This document shows positions 38,285 to 48,087 of a DNA stretch of 64,000 nt, piece after piece. Every line of letters starts with the position of its first letter. The first letter of the stretch is position 1. Position numbers and translations under genes: made by a program. This DNA is from Streptococcus pasteurianus. GTDB lineage: Bacteria; Bacillota; Bacilli; Lactobacillales; Streptococcaceae. The stretch lies in assembly GCF_004843545.1 (NCBI RefSeq), contig NZ_CP039457.1, forward strand, positions 1,640,501 through 1,704,500, written 5' to 3'. The notes below the pieces were generated by a model. That model was given only the letters and a program-made list of their open reading frames with translations, did no database searches and was not told where the DNA came from.

Positions 38285-39448
38285 TTACTTTCCAAAGACG
38301 CTAGCGATGCGTTTGCTGGCTTCTTTTACAGTTTCTAGTGGTGCAGCAACGTTTAGACGAGCAAAACTTTTGCCTTCTTTTCCGAAATGTGCGCCGTCAT
38401 TTAACACCACTTTTGCTTCCTTTTGAAGTTTTTCATCTAATTGTGGTTGTTCAATGTCATAGGCTGAAAAGTCAAGCCACACAAGGTAAGTTCCCTCAGG
38501 CTTCATGACCTTAATCTTGGTATGTTCTTCAAAATAATCCACAACGTAATTAATATTTTCTTCGATAACTTTTTTTAATTCTTCTAACCATGGCTTGCCA
38601 TAAGTAAAGGCAGTTTCCGTCGTAATCATTCCCAGAGTCGGAACTTCGTGTTGATTATTAGCCAGTTGGACACGTTTAAATTGCTTACGAAGTTTCGGAT
38701 TTTGAATAATCGCAAAACTGTTTTTCGTACCAGCAATGTTAAATGTTTTCGTAGCTGATGACAGGATAAGTGTAAATTCTTTAAAACGGTCATCAACTGT
38801 GTTGAAAGAATGATGCTTATTGCCAAAAAGCGCCAAATCTTGATGAATTTCATCTGAAGCCAATATAACGCCATGTTTTTCACAAAGCTCACCGATTTTT
38901 TGTAATTCTTGTGCTGACCAGATACGTCCACCAGGGTTGTGTGGGCTACAAAAAACATAAAGTTTTACCTGATTATCAACGATATCTTTCTCAAGTTGGT
39001 CAAAGTCAATTTCAAAATGCCCATTCTTAATAATCAAAGAATTTTCCACTAATTTACGGTCATTTAAGCGAATTGTCCGTGCAAAAGGATAATAAACTGG
39101 CGAATTAATCAGCACCGCATCGCCTTTTTCAGTAAAGGCCTGAATAGCAACTGAAATGGCAGGAACAACACCGTCAATGAAAGAAATGTCATCTTTGGTG
39201 ATGTTGTAGCCGTGTTCTTTTCTTTCCCAATCAATCACTGATTGATAAAGAGAATCCTTAAAATAATTATAGCCAAAGATGTGTTCTTGTCCATAATCTA
39301 TAATCGCTTCTTTAATTTCTGGAACAGGCAAAAAATCCATATCAGCAACCCAAAGTTGAAGCAAATCAGGGTCATTTTCAGATGCCTGCCATTTATATGT
39401 GAAATGTGTTAGACGATTTGGTCTCGTTGTAAAATCATATGTTCCCAT
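38285..39448 (-). CDS. PatB/MalY-type aminotransferase (cystathionine beta-lyase)
   Basis: A 387-residue class II PLP enzyme. The cofactor lysine is in LSSATKTFNIAGTKN (about residue 234), and the N-terminal pattern (WVADMDFLPVPEIKEAI) is that of MalY/PatB. This group cleaves cystathionine or cysteine conjugates to thiol, pyruvate and ammonia. It follows the MetB/MetC-type gene by a single base, so the two probably form one sulfur amino acid unit. GGAGGCTT precedes the ATG. Confidence 0.9.
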   Translation of the reverse strand: MGTYDFTTRPNRLTHFTYKWQASENDPDLLQLWVADMDFLPVPEIKEAIIDYGQEHIFGYNYFKDSLYQSVIDWERKEHGYNITKDDISFIDGVVPAISVAIQAFTEKGDAVLINSPVYYPFARTIRLNDRKLVENSLIIKNGHFEIDFDQLEKDIVDNQVKLYVFCSPHNPGGRIWSAQELQKIGELCEKHGVILASDEIHQDLALFGNKHHSFNTVDDRFKEFTLILSSATKTFNIAGTKNSFAIIQNPKLRKQFKRVQLANNQHEVPTLGMITTETAFTYGKPWLEELKKVIEENINYVVDYFEEHTKIKVMKPEGTYLVWLDFSAYDIEQPQLDEKLQKEAKVVLNDGAHFGKEGKSFARLNVAAPLETVKEASKRIASVFGK

Positions 39449-39449
39449 A

Positions 39450-40544
39450 CTAAGCCTCCAATGCGTGTTTTAGGTCATCAATCAAATCTTCAACATCTTC
39501 GATTCCAATAGATAGGCGCAATAAATCATTGGTTAATCCGTAAGATAAACGAACCTCTTCAGGAATGTCTGCGTGTGTTTGGGTTCTCGGGTAAGTGATT
39601 AAACTTTCCACACCACCAAGACTTTCTGCAAATGTAATGATGTCAAGGCTATTGATAATATCTGGAATCTTACTTTCATCAACCACTCTGAAAGAAATCA
39701 TGCCACCTTTACCCGTATAAAGCACTTCTTTAACAGCAGGTAATTTTTCCAAAAATGCAACAATCTCACGCGCATTTTCAGTTGATTTTTCCATGCGAAG
39801 TTTAAGGGTTTTTAGCCCACGCATCAACATATAAGAATCAAATGGTGATAAGGTTGGACCAGTCGTATTGAGATTGTAGAAAAGTTTGTCATATGTCTCT
39901 TTGTCGTTTGTAATCACAACGCCTGCTAAGACATCATTATGTCCTGCCAAATATTTTGTGGCTGAATGCACAACAATATCAGCTCCAAGTGGAATTGGAT
40001 TTTGATAAATTGGGCTGTAAAAAGTATTGTCCACAATAAGCTTAGCGCCCTTGGCATGAGCCGCATTCGCCACTTTTTCAATGTCAAATTCAACCATTAG
40101 TGGGTTCGTTGGGGTCTCAATGTAAACAATATCCGTGTCATCAGAAATCGCTGCTAAAAGCTCTGCTTCTGTATTGGTGTATTCAAACGAAAAACGCCCT
40201 TCTTTTTCTTTATCATTGAACCAACGGAAAGAGCCACCATATAAGTCACGTGCGGCAACTACTTTGGCTCTAACAGGAAAAATTTCAAAGGCTAAAACAA
40301 TAGCACTCATACCAGATGACGTTGCAAGTGCATAATCTGCTTTTTCAATCGCTGCAAGTGTCTTTTCAAGCGTTGCGCGTGTTGGATTTTTCGTTCTTGT
40401 GTAATCAAAACCTGTTGATTTTCCAAACTCTGGGTGTTGATAAGTTGTGGAAAAATGAATAGGTGCTGCTAACGCTCCTGTCGCTTCATCTGATTTTATT
40501 CCTGCATGTGCTAAAATAGTTGCCAATCTACAATCACTTTTCAT
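39450..40544 (-). CDS. cystathionine gamma-synthase / beta-lyase (Cys/Met PLP family)
   Basis: A 364-residue enzyme of trans-sulfuration. The start (HAGIKSDEATGALAAPIHFSTTYQHPEFG) and the cofactor lysine in VHSATKYLAGHNDVLAGV (about residue 195) identify the family. Gamma-synthase and beta-lyase cannot be separated by eye. GAGGGGGAG precedes the ATG. The 5' region contains TAGTTTATAA-like sequence reminiscent of a methionine-regulator half-site but no convincing full operator or riboswitch. Confidence 0.88.
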   Translation of the reverse strand: MKSDCRLATILAHAGIKSDEATGALAAPIHFSTTYQHPEFGKSTGFDYTRTKNPTRATLEKTLAAIEKADYALATSSGMSAIVLAFEIFPVRAKVVAARDLYGGSFRWFNDKEKEGRFSFEYTNTEAELLAAISDDTDIVYIETPTNPLMVEFDIEKVANAAHAKGAKLIVDNTFYSPIYQNPIPLGADIVVHSATKYLAGHNDVLAGVVITNDKETYDKLFYNLNTTGPTLSPFDSYMLMRGLKTLKLRMEKSTENAREIVAFLEKLPAVKEVLYTGKGGMISFRVVDESKIPDIINSLDIITFAESLGGVESLITYPRTQTHADIPEEVRLSYGLTNDLLRLSIGIEDVEDLIDDLKHALEA

Positions 40545-40685
40545 GGTGTCTCCCCCTCAAAACATATCACTACCAGCTATCTGGTCTATTAAAATTTATA
40601 AACTATTCTATCATTTATTCGTTGAAATGCATGACTTTTTCGTTATTCTATTTCTTGATAATCAGCTATAAGTAAAAACTATAAC

Positions 40686-40711
40686 TAAAAAAAACGTCCC
40701 TTGGACGTTTT
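40686..40711. terminator. terminator hairpin between metB-type gene and ytgP
   Basis: AAAACGTCC, CTT, GGACGTTTTTTT: a 9-bp stem with T-runs on both strands, followed immediately by the 46-48 bp tandem repeat. Confidence 0.75.
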
Positions 40712-40714
40712 TTT

Positions 40715-40808
40715 CACGAGCCCAGAAATAAGAAAGCGAGTCAATCCAGTGGACTGTTTTTTCATGAGCTTAAAAATAAAGAAGCGAGTTAGTCCACTGG
40801 ACTGTTTT
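40715..40808. repeat. two tandem copies of a 46-48 bp palindrome-bearing repeat
   Basis: Unit 1 (40715-40762) and unit 2 (40763-40808) start CACGAGC and CATGAGC, share the AAATAA...AAGCGAGT core, and end in TCCAGTGGACTGTTTT or its C-centre variant. The end contains the palindrome CAGTCCASTGGACTG (imperfect in unit 1). A third, inverted copy lies at 48016-48059, with a related start at 3619. Unit 2 runs to the stop codon of ytgP. I do not know a name for this repeat. Confidence 0.75.
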
Positions 40809-42445
40809 CATCGCTCTAAATGTAGTTTTTGGCGGAGTGCTTTTGCTCTGCCACCAATTAATTTATCAAGCAAACGAGTTACTAGGGCAAGGAAGCCGTA
40901 AACAAGAACACCTAAGGCACCTACAAGCACAATATAAACAACACTACCAACACGTGTCGTTGGGCTAACAATAAAATGAAGTCCAACGGTTGCTATAGCA
41001 ACAATAACACCCATCATAGCTGTTAAAATACTAACAAGAAAAATTCCTCGCAACAAAGCTTTACGGTTAAAGCGTGTCACTTCATAAATGCGCTTATACA
41101 TCAGAACAATCGGTATTGTTAAACCAATGGCTGTGGATAAAAGTGGGCCATAAGCGTGGAAGAAATAGATAAACGGAATTTGCAAAACAATCTTAATAAT
41201 TAAACCGTAACCAAAATATCGAATAGCTTTGCGATTTTCAAATAAGGCTTGAAGCATAGGTGCTAAAAGGCTATAGAGTGCTAAGAAAATCACTTGCAGC
41301 AAGGCACCTACAAATAACCACAGGGCTGTGCTATTTGGCGCACCGTAGAAAAGCGTATAGAGTGGCTGTGCTAAAATAATCGCCCCAAGCATTGCTGGAA
41401 AAAGCACCATACACAGCATTTGCAAACTATTAATGACCAAATGAGCTGCTGCTTTTTTGTCTTTATTAACAAAGTTTTCTGTCAAAAGGGGAATACCAGC
41501 TCCACCGATGGCAGTAGCCAAAGAAATCAAAATCATCGTTACTTTATTTGGATTACTTGACAAATAAGCATATAAAATTTGCAATTCTTTGGTCGTATGC
41601 GACGTAAACAACTTCATTGTGTTGATAAATGACAACTGGTCAACAATCTGGAAGAGTTGAATCGCTGCTCCTGTAATGATAAACGGAATAGCTTCTTTTA
41701 TCGTTTCAATGATAATCGCATTGGCATCAATATTAACATCATTATTTCCTGCAGAGAAAATAGCTTGCAATTTACCCTCGCGCCAAAGGAAGAAAAGGAG
41801 GACGAGGACACTAGCAATCATTCCGATAAAAGCAGCAAACGTTGATTGAACAACGGCTGAAACATAATCACCAGAGCCAATTTTCATAATCATGAAAGCT
41901 GTTAAAAGCATCCAAATAACACGGATAATTTGCTCTGCAATTTGGCTCATGGCATAAGGTTTTAAATTATTAAATCCTTGGAAAAAGCCACGTAGAACAC
42001 TCATTGACGGGAAAAGCAAGAGTGCCCAAGATAAACTTTTCATAACACGAACCAAATCAGCTCCGCCACCACTCCAAGCAGCTAGAATCGGTGAGCCAAT
42101 GTACATAATTGCCGCAAAAATAAGCCCCAATACCAAGGTCAATCTTAAAATTTTACGTAATAAATAATAACTAGTATCTTCTTGACCTAACGTATTATAC
42201 TTCGAAACCTGTTTAGCAATGGCAACAGGAATTCCCGCGGTTGAGATGAGTAGGAAAACGGCGTAAATATTATAGCCCATTCCAAAAAGTGCATTGGCTT
42301 GCTCACCGTGAGTCCCCATCCAAGCATACCAAGGGATAATGTAGAAAGCACCCAAAAGGCGACTAATAAAGTTTGACGCTGTCAACCATGCCGCCCCGCG
42401 CACCATCTGTTGCTGCTGTGTCATATTTGTTTTGTTTTCAGACAT
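40808..42445 (-). CDS. ytgP: YtgP/MurJ-type lipid II flippase (MOP superfamily)
   Basis: A 545-residue membrane protein with about fourteen helices (MVRGAAWLTASNFISRLLGA, FYIIPWYAWMG at the start; PFIITGAAIQLFQIVDQLSF in the middle). Streptococcal YtgP is a MurJ orthologue that moves lipid II across the membrane. It is divergent from murE, 96 bp away, the usual streptococcal arrangement. TTAGGAAGA precedes the ATG. Confidence 0.9.
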   Translation of the reverse strand: MSENKTNMTQQQQMVRGAAWLTASNFISRLLGAFYIIPWYAWMGTHGEQANALFGMGYNIYAVFLLISTAGIPVAIAKQVSKYNTLGQEDTSYYLLRKILRLTLVLGLIFAAIMYIGSPILAAWSGGGADLVRVMKSLSWALLLFPSMSVLRGFFQGFNNLKPYAMSQIAEQIIRVIWMLLTAFMIMKIGSGDYVSAVVQSTFAAFIGMIASVLVLLFFLWREGKLQAIFSAGNNDVNIDANAIIIETIKEAIPFIITGAAIQLFQIVDQLSFINTMKLFTSHTTKELQILYAYLSSNPNKVTMILISLATAIGGAGIPLLTENFVNKDKKAAAHLVINSLQMLCMVLFPAMLGAIILAQPLYTLFYGAPNSTALWLFVGALLQVIFLALYSLLAPMLQALFENRKAIRYFGYGLIIKIVLQIPFIYFFHAYGPLLSTAIGLTIPIVLMYKRIYEVTRFNRKALLRGIFLVSILTAMMGVIVAIATVGLHFIVSPTTRVGSVVYIVLVGALGVLVYGFLALVTRLLDKLIGGRAKALRQKLHLER

Positions 42446-42505
42446 AGTATTCTTCCTAATTTTTAAAATAAGCGTTACTTTTTATTATAAACTTTTGATT
42501 GTGAC

Positions 42506-42534
42506 TTGTAAAACAAAGACATTAAGTCTAAAAT
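42506..42534 (+). promoter_or_regulatory. murE promoter, near-leaderless
   Basis: TTGTAA (42506-42511), 17-bp spacer, TAAAAT (42529-42534), then seven bases (AGAGAGT) and the ATG. The AGAG is too close to the start to act as a ribosome site. Confidence 0.55.
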
Positions 42535-42541
42535 AGAGAGT

Positions 42542-43993
42542 ATGATTACACTTGAAAAAACCCTCGACATTCTGAAAAATGACCATAATTTTCGCGAAAT
42601 TATTTTCCATAATCACTATTCTTTAGATTGGAAAGAAAATCCAAGTTTTTCTCAGATTAGTTTTGATAGTCGCGAAGCAGATAAATCAACACTTTTCTTT
42701 GCCAAAGGTGCGACCTTTAAAAAAGAGTATCTTGAGCAAGCAATTGAAAATGGCTTGACTTTCTATGTTAGCCAAGTTGATTATGAGCTTGATATTCCAG
42801 CGATTATCGTTACTGATATCAAAAAAGCCATGAGCTTAATCGCCATGGAATTTTATGGTCATCCAGAAAATGATTTGAAAATCATTGCTTTTACGGGAAC
42901 AAAAGGGAAAACAACCGCTGCTTATTTTGCCTACAATATCTTGAAACAAAGCCACAGACCTGCGATGTTTTCAACCATGAACACAACTTTGGACGGCAAA
43001 ACTTTCTTTAAATCAAAATTAACAACGCCTGAAAGTCTTGACCTTTTCAAAATGATGGCAACAGCTGTCCAAAATGGCATGACACACCTTATCATGGAGG
43101 TTTCTAGTCAAGCTTATCTGGTTGAACGTGTTTATGGATTGACTTTTGATGTCGGAGCGTTTCTCAACATCAGCCCAGACCATATTGGACCGATTGAACA
43201 TCCAACATTTGAAGATTATTTCTACCACAAACGCCTTTTAATGGCAAATAGCAAAGCTGTTGTTGTCAATGCAGGTATGGATTATTTTAATGTTGTCGCA
43301 CAACAAGTTGCCAATACTCCTCATGATTTTTACGGCAAGGATTCTGATAATACGATTGAAAATGGCAGAGCTTTTGACTTTGATGTGACTGGCAAACTAG
43401 CAGGACATTATGATATTCAGCTCATTGGCTCATTTAACCAAGAAAATGCGGTTGCTGCTGGTCTTGCTTGTCTGCGTTTGGGAACAAGTCTAGCTGATAT
43501 TCAAAAAGGAATTGCCCAAACAAGTGTCCCTGGTCGCATGGAAGTCATTACGCAAACTAATGGTGCTAAAGTCTTCGTCGATTATGCGCACAATGGTGAC
43601 AGTCTTGAAAAACTGTTATCTGTCGTTGAAGAACACCAAAAAGGCGACCTTCACCTGATTCTTGGTGCAACTGGTAATAAGGGAGAAAGCCGTCGTGCTG
43701 ACTTTGCTCGTGTCATCAATGCTCACCCAAATCTTCACGTTATCTTAACAGCTGATGACCCTAATTACGAAGACCCACAAGCTATTGCCGAAGAAATTGC
43801 TAGTCAAGTGACACGTCCACTTGACATTCAAGTTGACCGTGAAAAGGCTATTTCACAAGCTATGGCACGCACTAATAATGAAACAGATGCCGTTATTATC
43901 GCTGGTAAAGGAGCTGATGCTTATCAAATCGTAAATGGTGAACGCACAGCTTATGCTGGTGATTTGAATATCGCTAAAAGCTACCTTAATTAG
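42542..43993 (+). CDS. murE: UDP-N-acetylmuramoyl-L-alanyl-D-glutamate--L-lysine ligase
   Basis: Adds L-lysine to the peptidoglycan stem peptide. The 483-residue Mur ligase has ATP-binding [17 protein letters not shown] (about residues 117-133), [13 protein letters not shown], and the residue-3 selectivity loop [11 protein letters not shown] (about residue 402), the DDPN form found in lysine-specific enzymes as opposed to DNPR of the meso-DAP type. It lacks a ribosome site, see the promoter at 42506. It is divergent from ytgP. Confidence 0.97.
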   Translation: MITLEKTLDILKNDHNFREIIFHNHYSLDWKENPSFSQISFDSREADKSTLFFAKGATFKKEYLEQAIENGLTFYVSQVDYELDIPAIIVTDIKKAMSLIAMEFYGHPENDLKIIAFTGTKGKTTAAYFAYNILKQSHRPAMFSTMNTTLDGKTFFKSKLTTPESLDLFKMMATAVQNGMTHLIMEVSSQAYLVERVYGLTFDVGAFLNISPDHIGPIEHPTFEDYFYHKRLLMANSKAVVVNAGMDYFNVVAQQVANTPHDFYGKDSDNTIENGRAFDFDVTGKLAGHYDIQLIGSFNQENAVAAGLACLRLGTSLADIQKGIAQTSVPGRMEVITQTNGAKVFVDYAHNGDSLEKLLSVVEEHQKGDLHLILGATGNKGESRRADFARVINAHPNLHVILTADDPNYEDPQAIAEEIASQVTRPLDIQVDREKAISQAMARTNNETDAVIIAGKGADAYQIVNGERTAYAGDLNIAKSYLN

Positions 43994-44180
43994 AACGATT
44001 TCAAGTATTATTTTGAACAATTCTAATTAATAATAAAAATATTTAAATAATATAAAAATATTCAAAAAAAGGCTTTTCAGAGGTCTTTTTTCTTGTTACA
44101 ATAAAAAAACAATTCTCGATTTAGGGACTTGTTTTTGGGAAGAAAAATTCCCCTAAAATCATTTTGAAAGGAGGTCGATT

Positions 44181-44963
44181 ATGTCAGATATTTACGCTGA
44201 AAACATCTCAGTAGCTTACGATGATAAAGTGATTATCAATGACTTATCTGTCACCATAGCAAAACAAAAAATCACGACAATTATCGGTGCCAATGGTTGT
44301 GGTAAATCAACTTTATTAAAAGCTTTAACACGCATTCATGCCCTTAAAGCTGGTCAAGTATTTGTTGACGGAGAAGCAATTGCTCATTTACCAACTAAAG
44401 AAATTGCCAAAAAGTTAGCACTACTCCCCCAAATGCTTGAAGCGACTGAAGGGATTTCAGTTTATGAGCTTGTCTCATACGGTCGCTTTCCACATCAAAA
44501 CTATTTGGGAAGTTTAAGCGACACAGACAAGGAAAAAATCAACTGGGCAATGGAAATAACCAAAGTTGTTGAATTTGCCAATGAAAAAGTTGATTCGCTT
44601 TCAGGTGGTCAACGTCAACGTGTTTGGATTGCTATGGCTTTAGCTCAAGACACAGATACTATTTTTTTAGACGAGCCAACAACTTATCTAGATATGAACC
44701 ACCAGCTGGAAATCTTGGAATTACTCCAAAAACTTAACCAAGATACCCAGAAAACTATTATTATGGTTTTGCACGATTTGAACTTATCAGCACGTTTTTC
44801 TGACGAATTGATTGCCATGAAAGCTGGCGCGATTAAATATCACAGTAAGGTTCAAGACATCATGACAGCAGACATTTTACGTGATATTTTTAATATCGAA
44901 GCCCATATCGTTCAAGACCCTATCCACAATCGTCCTATTTTGCTGACTTATCAGCTAACATAG
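44181..44963 (+). CDS. fhuC: iron-siderophore ABC transporter, ATP-binding protein
   Basis: A 260-residue ATPase of the FepC/FhuC type: Walker A GANGCGKST (about residues 36-44), signature LSGGQRQRVWIAMAL, Walker B TIFLDEPTTYLDMN. GAAAGGAGG precedes the ATG. It leads a four-gene fhuCDBG-like operon (ATPase, binding protein, two permeases), comparable to ftsABCD/fhu operons for ferric hydroxamates in other streptococci. The exact ligand is not determined. A -10 (TACAAT) lies near 44096; a short GGGAA/TTCCC hairpin lies in the leader. Confidence 0.93.
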   Translation: MSDIYAENISVAYDDKVIINDLSVTIAKQKITTIIGANGCGKSTLLKALTRIHALKAGQVFVDGEAIAHLPTKEIAKKLALLPQMLEATEGISVYELVSYGRFPHQNYLGSLSDTDKEKINWAMEITKVVEFANEKVDSLSGGQRQRVWIAMALAQDTDTIFLDEPTTYLDMNHQLEILELLQKLNQDTQKTIIMVLHDLNLSARFSDELIAMKAGAIKYHSKVQDIMTADILRDIFNIEAHIVQDPIHNRPILLTYQLT

Positions 44964-44984
44964 ATTTTTATTAGGAGAATAGAC

Positions 44985-45917
44985 ATGAAAAAGTTTTTCG
45001 CCGTTTTAACGACTTTTCTAGCAACATTTTTACTCGTTGCTTGCCATAATACATCATCAACTTCAGATAATACCGAGTTATCTAGCATGCCTAAAATTAC
45101 TGGATTTTCTTATGAAGGAGATATTCCTAAAAATCCTCAAAAGGTCATTAATTTTGCCTACTCATACACAGGTTATTTATTAGAACTCGGTGTCAATGTT
45201 TCAAGTTATTCACTTGATTTAGAAAAAAATAGCCCTGCTTTTGGTGATCAATTAGCTGAGGCTGTCCAATTAACATCAGATGATACCGAAGCTATTGCTA
45301 CCCAAAAACCAGACCTTATCATCGCTTTTTCAACAGATGAAAATCTTGATGATTTGAAAGCAATTGCTCCTGTTTTAGTCATTGAATACGGTAAAAGTGA
45401 TTATTTGGAAATGATGACTAATCTCGGAAAAGTTTTTGATAAAGAAGATGAAGCCCAAGAATGGCTTGATAACTGGGAAACTAAAACTGCTGAAGCTAAA
45501 GAAGAACTGAGTCAATACATTGATTCATCAACGACTTTTACGGTTATGGATTTTTACGACAAAGATATCTACCTTTATGGTAATAACTGGGGACGTGGTG
45601 GTGAGTTGATTTATGATTCGCTTGGTTATGCTGCACCACAAAAAGTCCAAGATGATGTTTTCCCTGCTGGCTGGTTTGGCATTTCACAAGAAGTTCTTGG
45701 AGATTATATCGGAGACTACGTTGTTCTTAATGTTAGTGACGACACTAAAGAAGCGGCAGCTTCCCTAAAAGAAAGCGATGTTTGGAACAATATTTCTGCT
45801 GTGAAAAATAATCACGTTTTAGAAGTTGATGAAAGCCTCTTCTACTTCTCAGACCCAATGTCGCTTGATAAACAGCTGGATGCTTTTGTATCAGCAATCG
45901 AGCAAGCTAATAGTTAA
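44985..45917 (+). CDS. fhuD: iron-siderophore ABC transporter, substrate-binding lipoprotein
   Basis: A 310-residue type III binding protein. The signal peptide ends in lipobox LLVACHN with Cys20 lipidated. The two lobes (KNPQKVINFAYSYTGYLLEL; EAIATQKPDLIIAF; and the long backbone helix between them) are those of the FecB/FhuD family. It sits between fhuC and the permeases. Ligand presumed to be a ferric siderophore by gene order. Confidence 0.92.
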   Translation: MKKFFAVLTTFLATFLLVACHNTSSTSDNTELSSMPKITGFSYEGDIPKNPQKVINFAYSYTGYLLELGVNVSSYSLDLEKNSPAFGDQLAEAVQLTSDDTEAIATQKPDLIIAFSTDENLDDLKAIAPVLVIEYGKSDYLEMMTNLGKVFDKEDEAQEWLDNWETKTAEAKEELSQYIDSSTTFTVMDFYDKDIYLYGNNWGRGGELIYDSLGYAAPQKVQDDVFPAGWFGISQEVLGDYIGDYVVLNVSDDTKEAAASLKESDVWNNISAVKNNHVLEVDESLFYFSDPMSLDKQLDAFVSAIEQANS

Positions 45918-45994
45918 ACTCATTTACCAGCTGAGAACTGCCTGCAATCCATACGCTAGGCAGTTTTCGCTGATTTCTCTGAAAGGGAAAGACA

Positions 45995-47017
45995 ATGAAA
46001 CAACTGTACCTTCTTTTTCAAAAGAATAAACGTTTAAGAGCGTGGCTTCTTTTTTTCAGCCTATGTTTTCTTTTTATCCTTGGTTGGTATTTAAGCCTTC
46101 GCTTTGGTGCGGTAGCTTATTCTAATGCTCAATTAATGAGTGTTTTTAGACACCCTTTAACTGATTCTAACTTACAAGATGTGATTTTTGATTTGCGGCT
46201 TCCAAGAACCATTGCTGCTATTTTAGTTGGGGCTGCCATGGCACAAGCTGGTAGCATTATTCAAGGCGTTACTCGTAATCCTATTGCTGACCCTGGTTTG
46301 CTTGGCATTAATGCTGGCGCTGGTTTAGCCTTGATTGTAGGTTATGCCATTTTTGGTAGTATGCATTACAGTTTGATTTTAATCACTTGTCTGTTTGGTG
46401 CGATTTTAGCTGCTATTTTAGTATTTGGAATAGCTTATCATCCTCGAAAAGGATACCAACAACTTCGACTCATTTTAGCAGGTGCTATGATTTCAACCCT
46501 ATTTTCATCACTTGGTCAGGCAATAACGCTGTATTTTGATTTGTCAAAAGCAGTTATCGGTTGGCAATCTGGTGGCTTAGCACAAATAAATTGGAAAATG
46601 TTGGGAATTATTGCGCCTTTTATTATCCTTGGATTGCTATTAGCGCAGCTTTTTGCGCGTCAATTAACCATTCTAAGTCTTGATGAAACAGTTGCTAAAG
46701 CTCTGGGGCAACGAACTTTTGCCATGACCATGACTTTCCTTGCTATTGTGGTTATCTTATCGGCTGCCGCCGTGGCTCTTGTTGGCAGCATTGCATTTGT
46801 CGGGCTTATCATTCCTCATTTTATCAAAATGTTTGTGGCGAAAGATTATCGGATTATCCTTCCTTTAACAGCATTTGCTGGGAGCACTTTTATGCTTTGG
46901 GTCGATTTGATTTGCCGTACAATCAATCCGCCAGCAGAAACGCCAGTTAGTGCGGTTGTTAGTATTGTTGGCTTACCATGCTTTCTGTGGTTGGTGCGAA
47001 AGGGGGAAAATTTATGA
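45995..47017 (+). CDS. fhuB: iron-siderophore ABC transporter, permease
   Basis: A 340-residue FecCD-family permease with about nine to ten helices (FDLRLPRTIAAILVGAAMAQ; IAFVGLIIPHFIKMFV; PADPGLLGINAGAGLAL-type loop). AAAGGG precedes the ATG. Its stop overlaps the start of the second permease as ATGA. Confidence 0.93.
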   Translation: MKQLYLLFQKNKRLRAWLLFFSLCFLFILGWYLSLRFGAVAYSNAQLMSVFRHPLTDSNLQDVIFDLRLPRTIAAILVGAAMAQAGSIIQGVTRNPIADPGLLGINAGAGLALIVGYAIFGSMHYSLILITCLFGAILAAILVFGIAYHPRKGYQQLRLILAGAMISTLFSSLGQAITLYFDLSKAVIGWQSGGLAQINWKMLGIIAPFIILGLLLAQLFARQLTILSLDETVAKALGQRTFAMTMTFLAIVVILSAAAVALVGSIAFVGLIIPHFIKMFVAKDYRIILPLTAFAGSTFMLWVDLICRTINPPAETPVSAVVSIVGLPCFLWLVRKGENL

Positions 47018-48015
47018 CATCTGGAAAGAAAGTAGCTTGTCATTTCAGTGTTCTCATTTTTCTGTTATGTCTTATTTTCCTGCTATCCTTATCTCTAGGA
47101 TATGCTAATTCCTCACTTCTAGAGGTTTGCAAGGTCTTTTTAGGAAAATCAGATGCAACCATGTCTTTCATTGTCACGCAAATCAGACTGCCACGCATTT
47201 TGGCTTGTATGCTCGGTGGCGGTTCGCTTGCCATGTCAGGTGTGTTGCTTCAAACACTCACTAAAAATCCCTTAGCCGATTCAGGTATTTTAGGAATAAA
47301 TGCAGGAGCTGGGCTCGTGATTGCGATTATGGTTGGGCTTTTGGATGTTACCAATTCCATGATGATTGCGCTTATGCCATTTTTAGCCATGTTAGGTGGT
47401 ATTCTGACCATTTGTACTGTTTATTTTGTTTCACGTCAGAAAAATCAGCCGATTAGTCCGACACGCCTTATCATTACAGGTGTTGGGATTTCTAGCTTGC
47501 TTTCAGGCATCATGATTTCAATCATTGCTAACCTTGATACGAGTAAGACGGATTATATCGTCTCATGGCTAAGCGGAAAAGTAAGTGGTGGCAATTGGCA
47601 GACATTGATGATTTTAGCACCGCTGCTATTAGTCACTTGGCTACTAACTTACAGTCGAAGTTATGCACTAAATATTATGAGCCTTAACGAAGAAACAGCT
47701 ATCGCTTTAGGTTTAAATCTAAAACGAGAACGTCTCTACACACTAATACTCTCGACTGCCTTGGCGGCGCTTAGTGTTGTTCTTGTGGGCAATATTACAT
47801 TTATCGGTCTGCTTGCTGGTCACATCACGCGCCAATTATTAGGAAGCGACCACCGCATCAGCCTTCCGTCTAGTCTGCTCATCGGAATGATTATCTTTTT
47901 AATCGCCGATACAATTGGACGTGTTTGCTTAGTTGGCACAGGAATTCCAACAGGACTTGTCGTTGCCGTTATCGGAGCTCCTTATTTTCTCTATCTAATG
48001 ATAAAAACAACGTGA
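47014..48015 (+). CDS. fhuG: iron-siderophore ABC transporter, permease
   Basis: A 333-residue FecCD-family permease, partner of the previous one (ITQIRL-like TQIRLPRILACMLGGGSLAM; NPLADSGILGINAGAGLV; ITFIGLLAGHITRQLLG). Start set at ATG 47014, preceded by AGGGGGAAA and overlapping the upstream stop by 4 bp; an in-frame upstream start at 46978 lacks a ribosome site. A terminator hairpin follows at 48060. Confidence 0.93.
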   Translation: MTSGKKVACHFSVLIFLLCLIFLLSLSLGYANSSLLEVCKVFLGKSDATMSFIVTQIRLPRILACMLGGGSLAMSGVLLQTLTKNPLADSGILGINAGAGLVIAIMVGLLDVTNSMMIALMPFLAMLGGILTICTVYFVSRQKNQPISPTRLIITGVGISSLLSGIMISIIANLDTSKTDYIVSWLSGKVSGGNWQTLMILAPLLLVTWLLTYSRSYALNIMSLNEETAIALGLNLKRERLYTLILSTALAALSVVLVGNITFIGLLAGHITRQLLGSDHRISLPSSLLIGMIIFLIADTIGRVCLVGTGIPTGLVVAVIGAPYFLYLMIKTT

Positions 48016-48059
48016 ATTGTCCAATGGACTTAACTCGATTTTTAATTTTCAGGCTCATG
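48016..48059. repeat. inverted copy of the 46-bp palindrome repeat
   Basis: Read on the minus strand it begins CATGAGCCTGAAAATTAAAA, continues ATCGAGTTAAGTCCATTGGAC, and matches the two units at 40715-40808. It starts at the stop of fhuG and leads straight into the terminator. Confidence 0.65.
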
Positions 48060-48087
48060 AAAAACCTGTCCACTGGACAGGTTTTTT
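48060..48087. terminator. terminator between fhuG and the DUF1803 gene
   Basis: AAAAACCTGTCCA, C, TGGACAGGTTTTT: 13-bp arms around a single centre base, with T-runs on both strands. It serves two convergent operons and contains the same TCCASTGGA palindrome as the dispersed repeats. Confidence 0.88.

Noticed and set aside
40545..40690. SAM/T-box type riboswitch sought upstream of the MetB/MetC-type gene
   Set aside because: No GNUG, T-box bulge, or terminator-antiterminator pair is visible and the leader is short.
40715..40808. Tandem repeats considered as a mini CRISPR array
   Set aside because: The two units are contiguous with no unique spacers, and no cas genes occur in the window.
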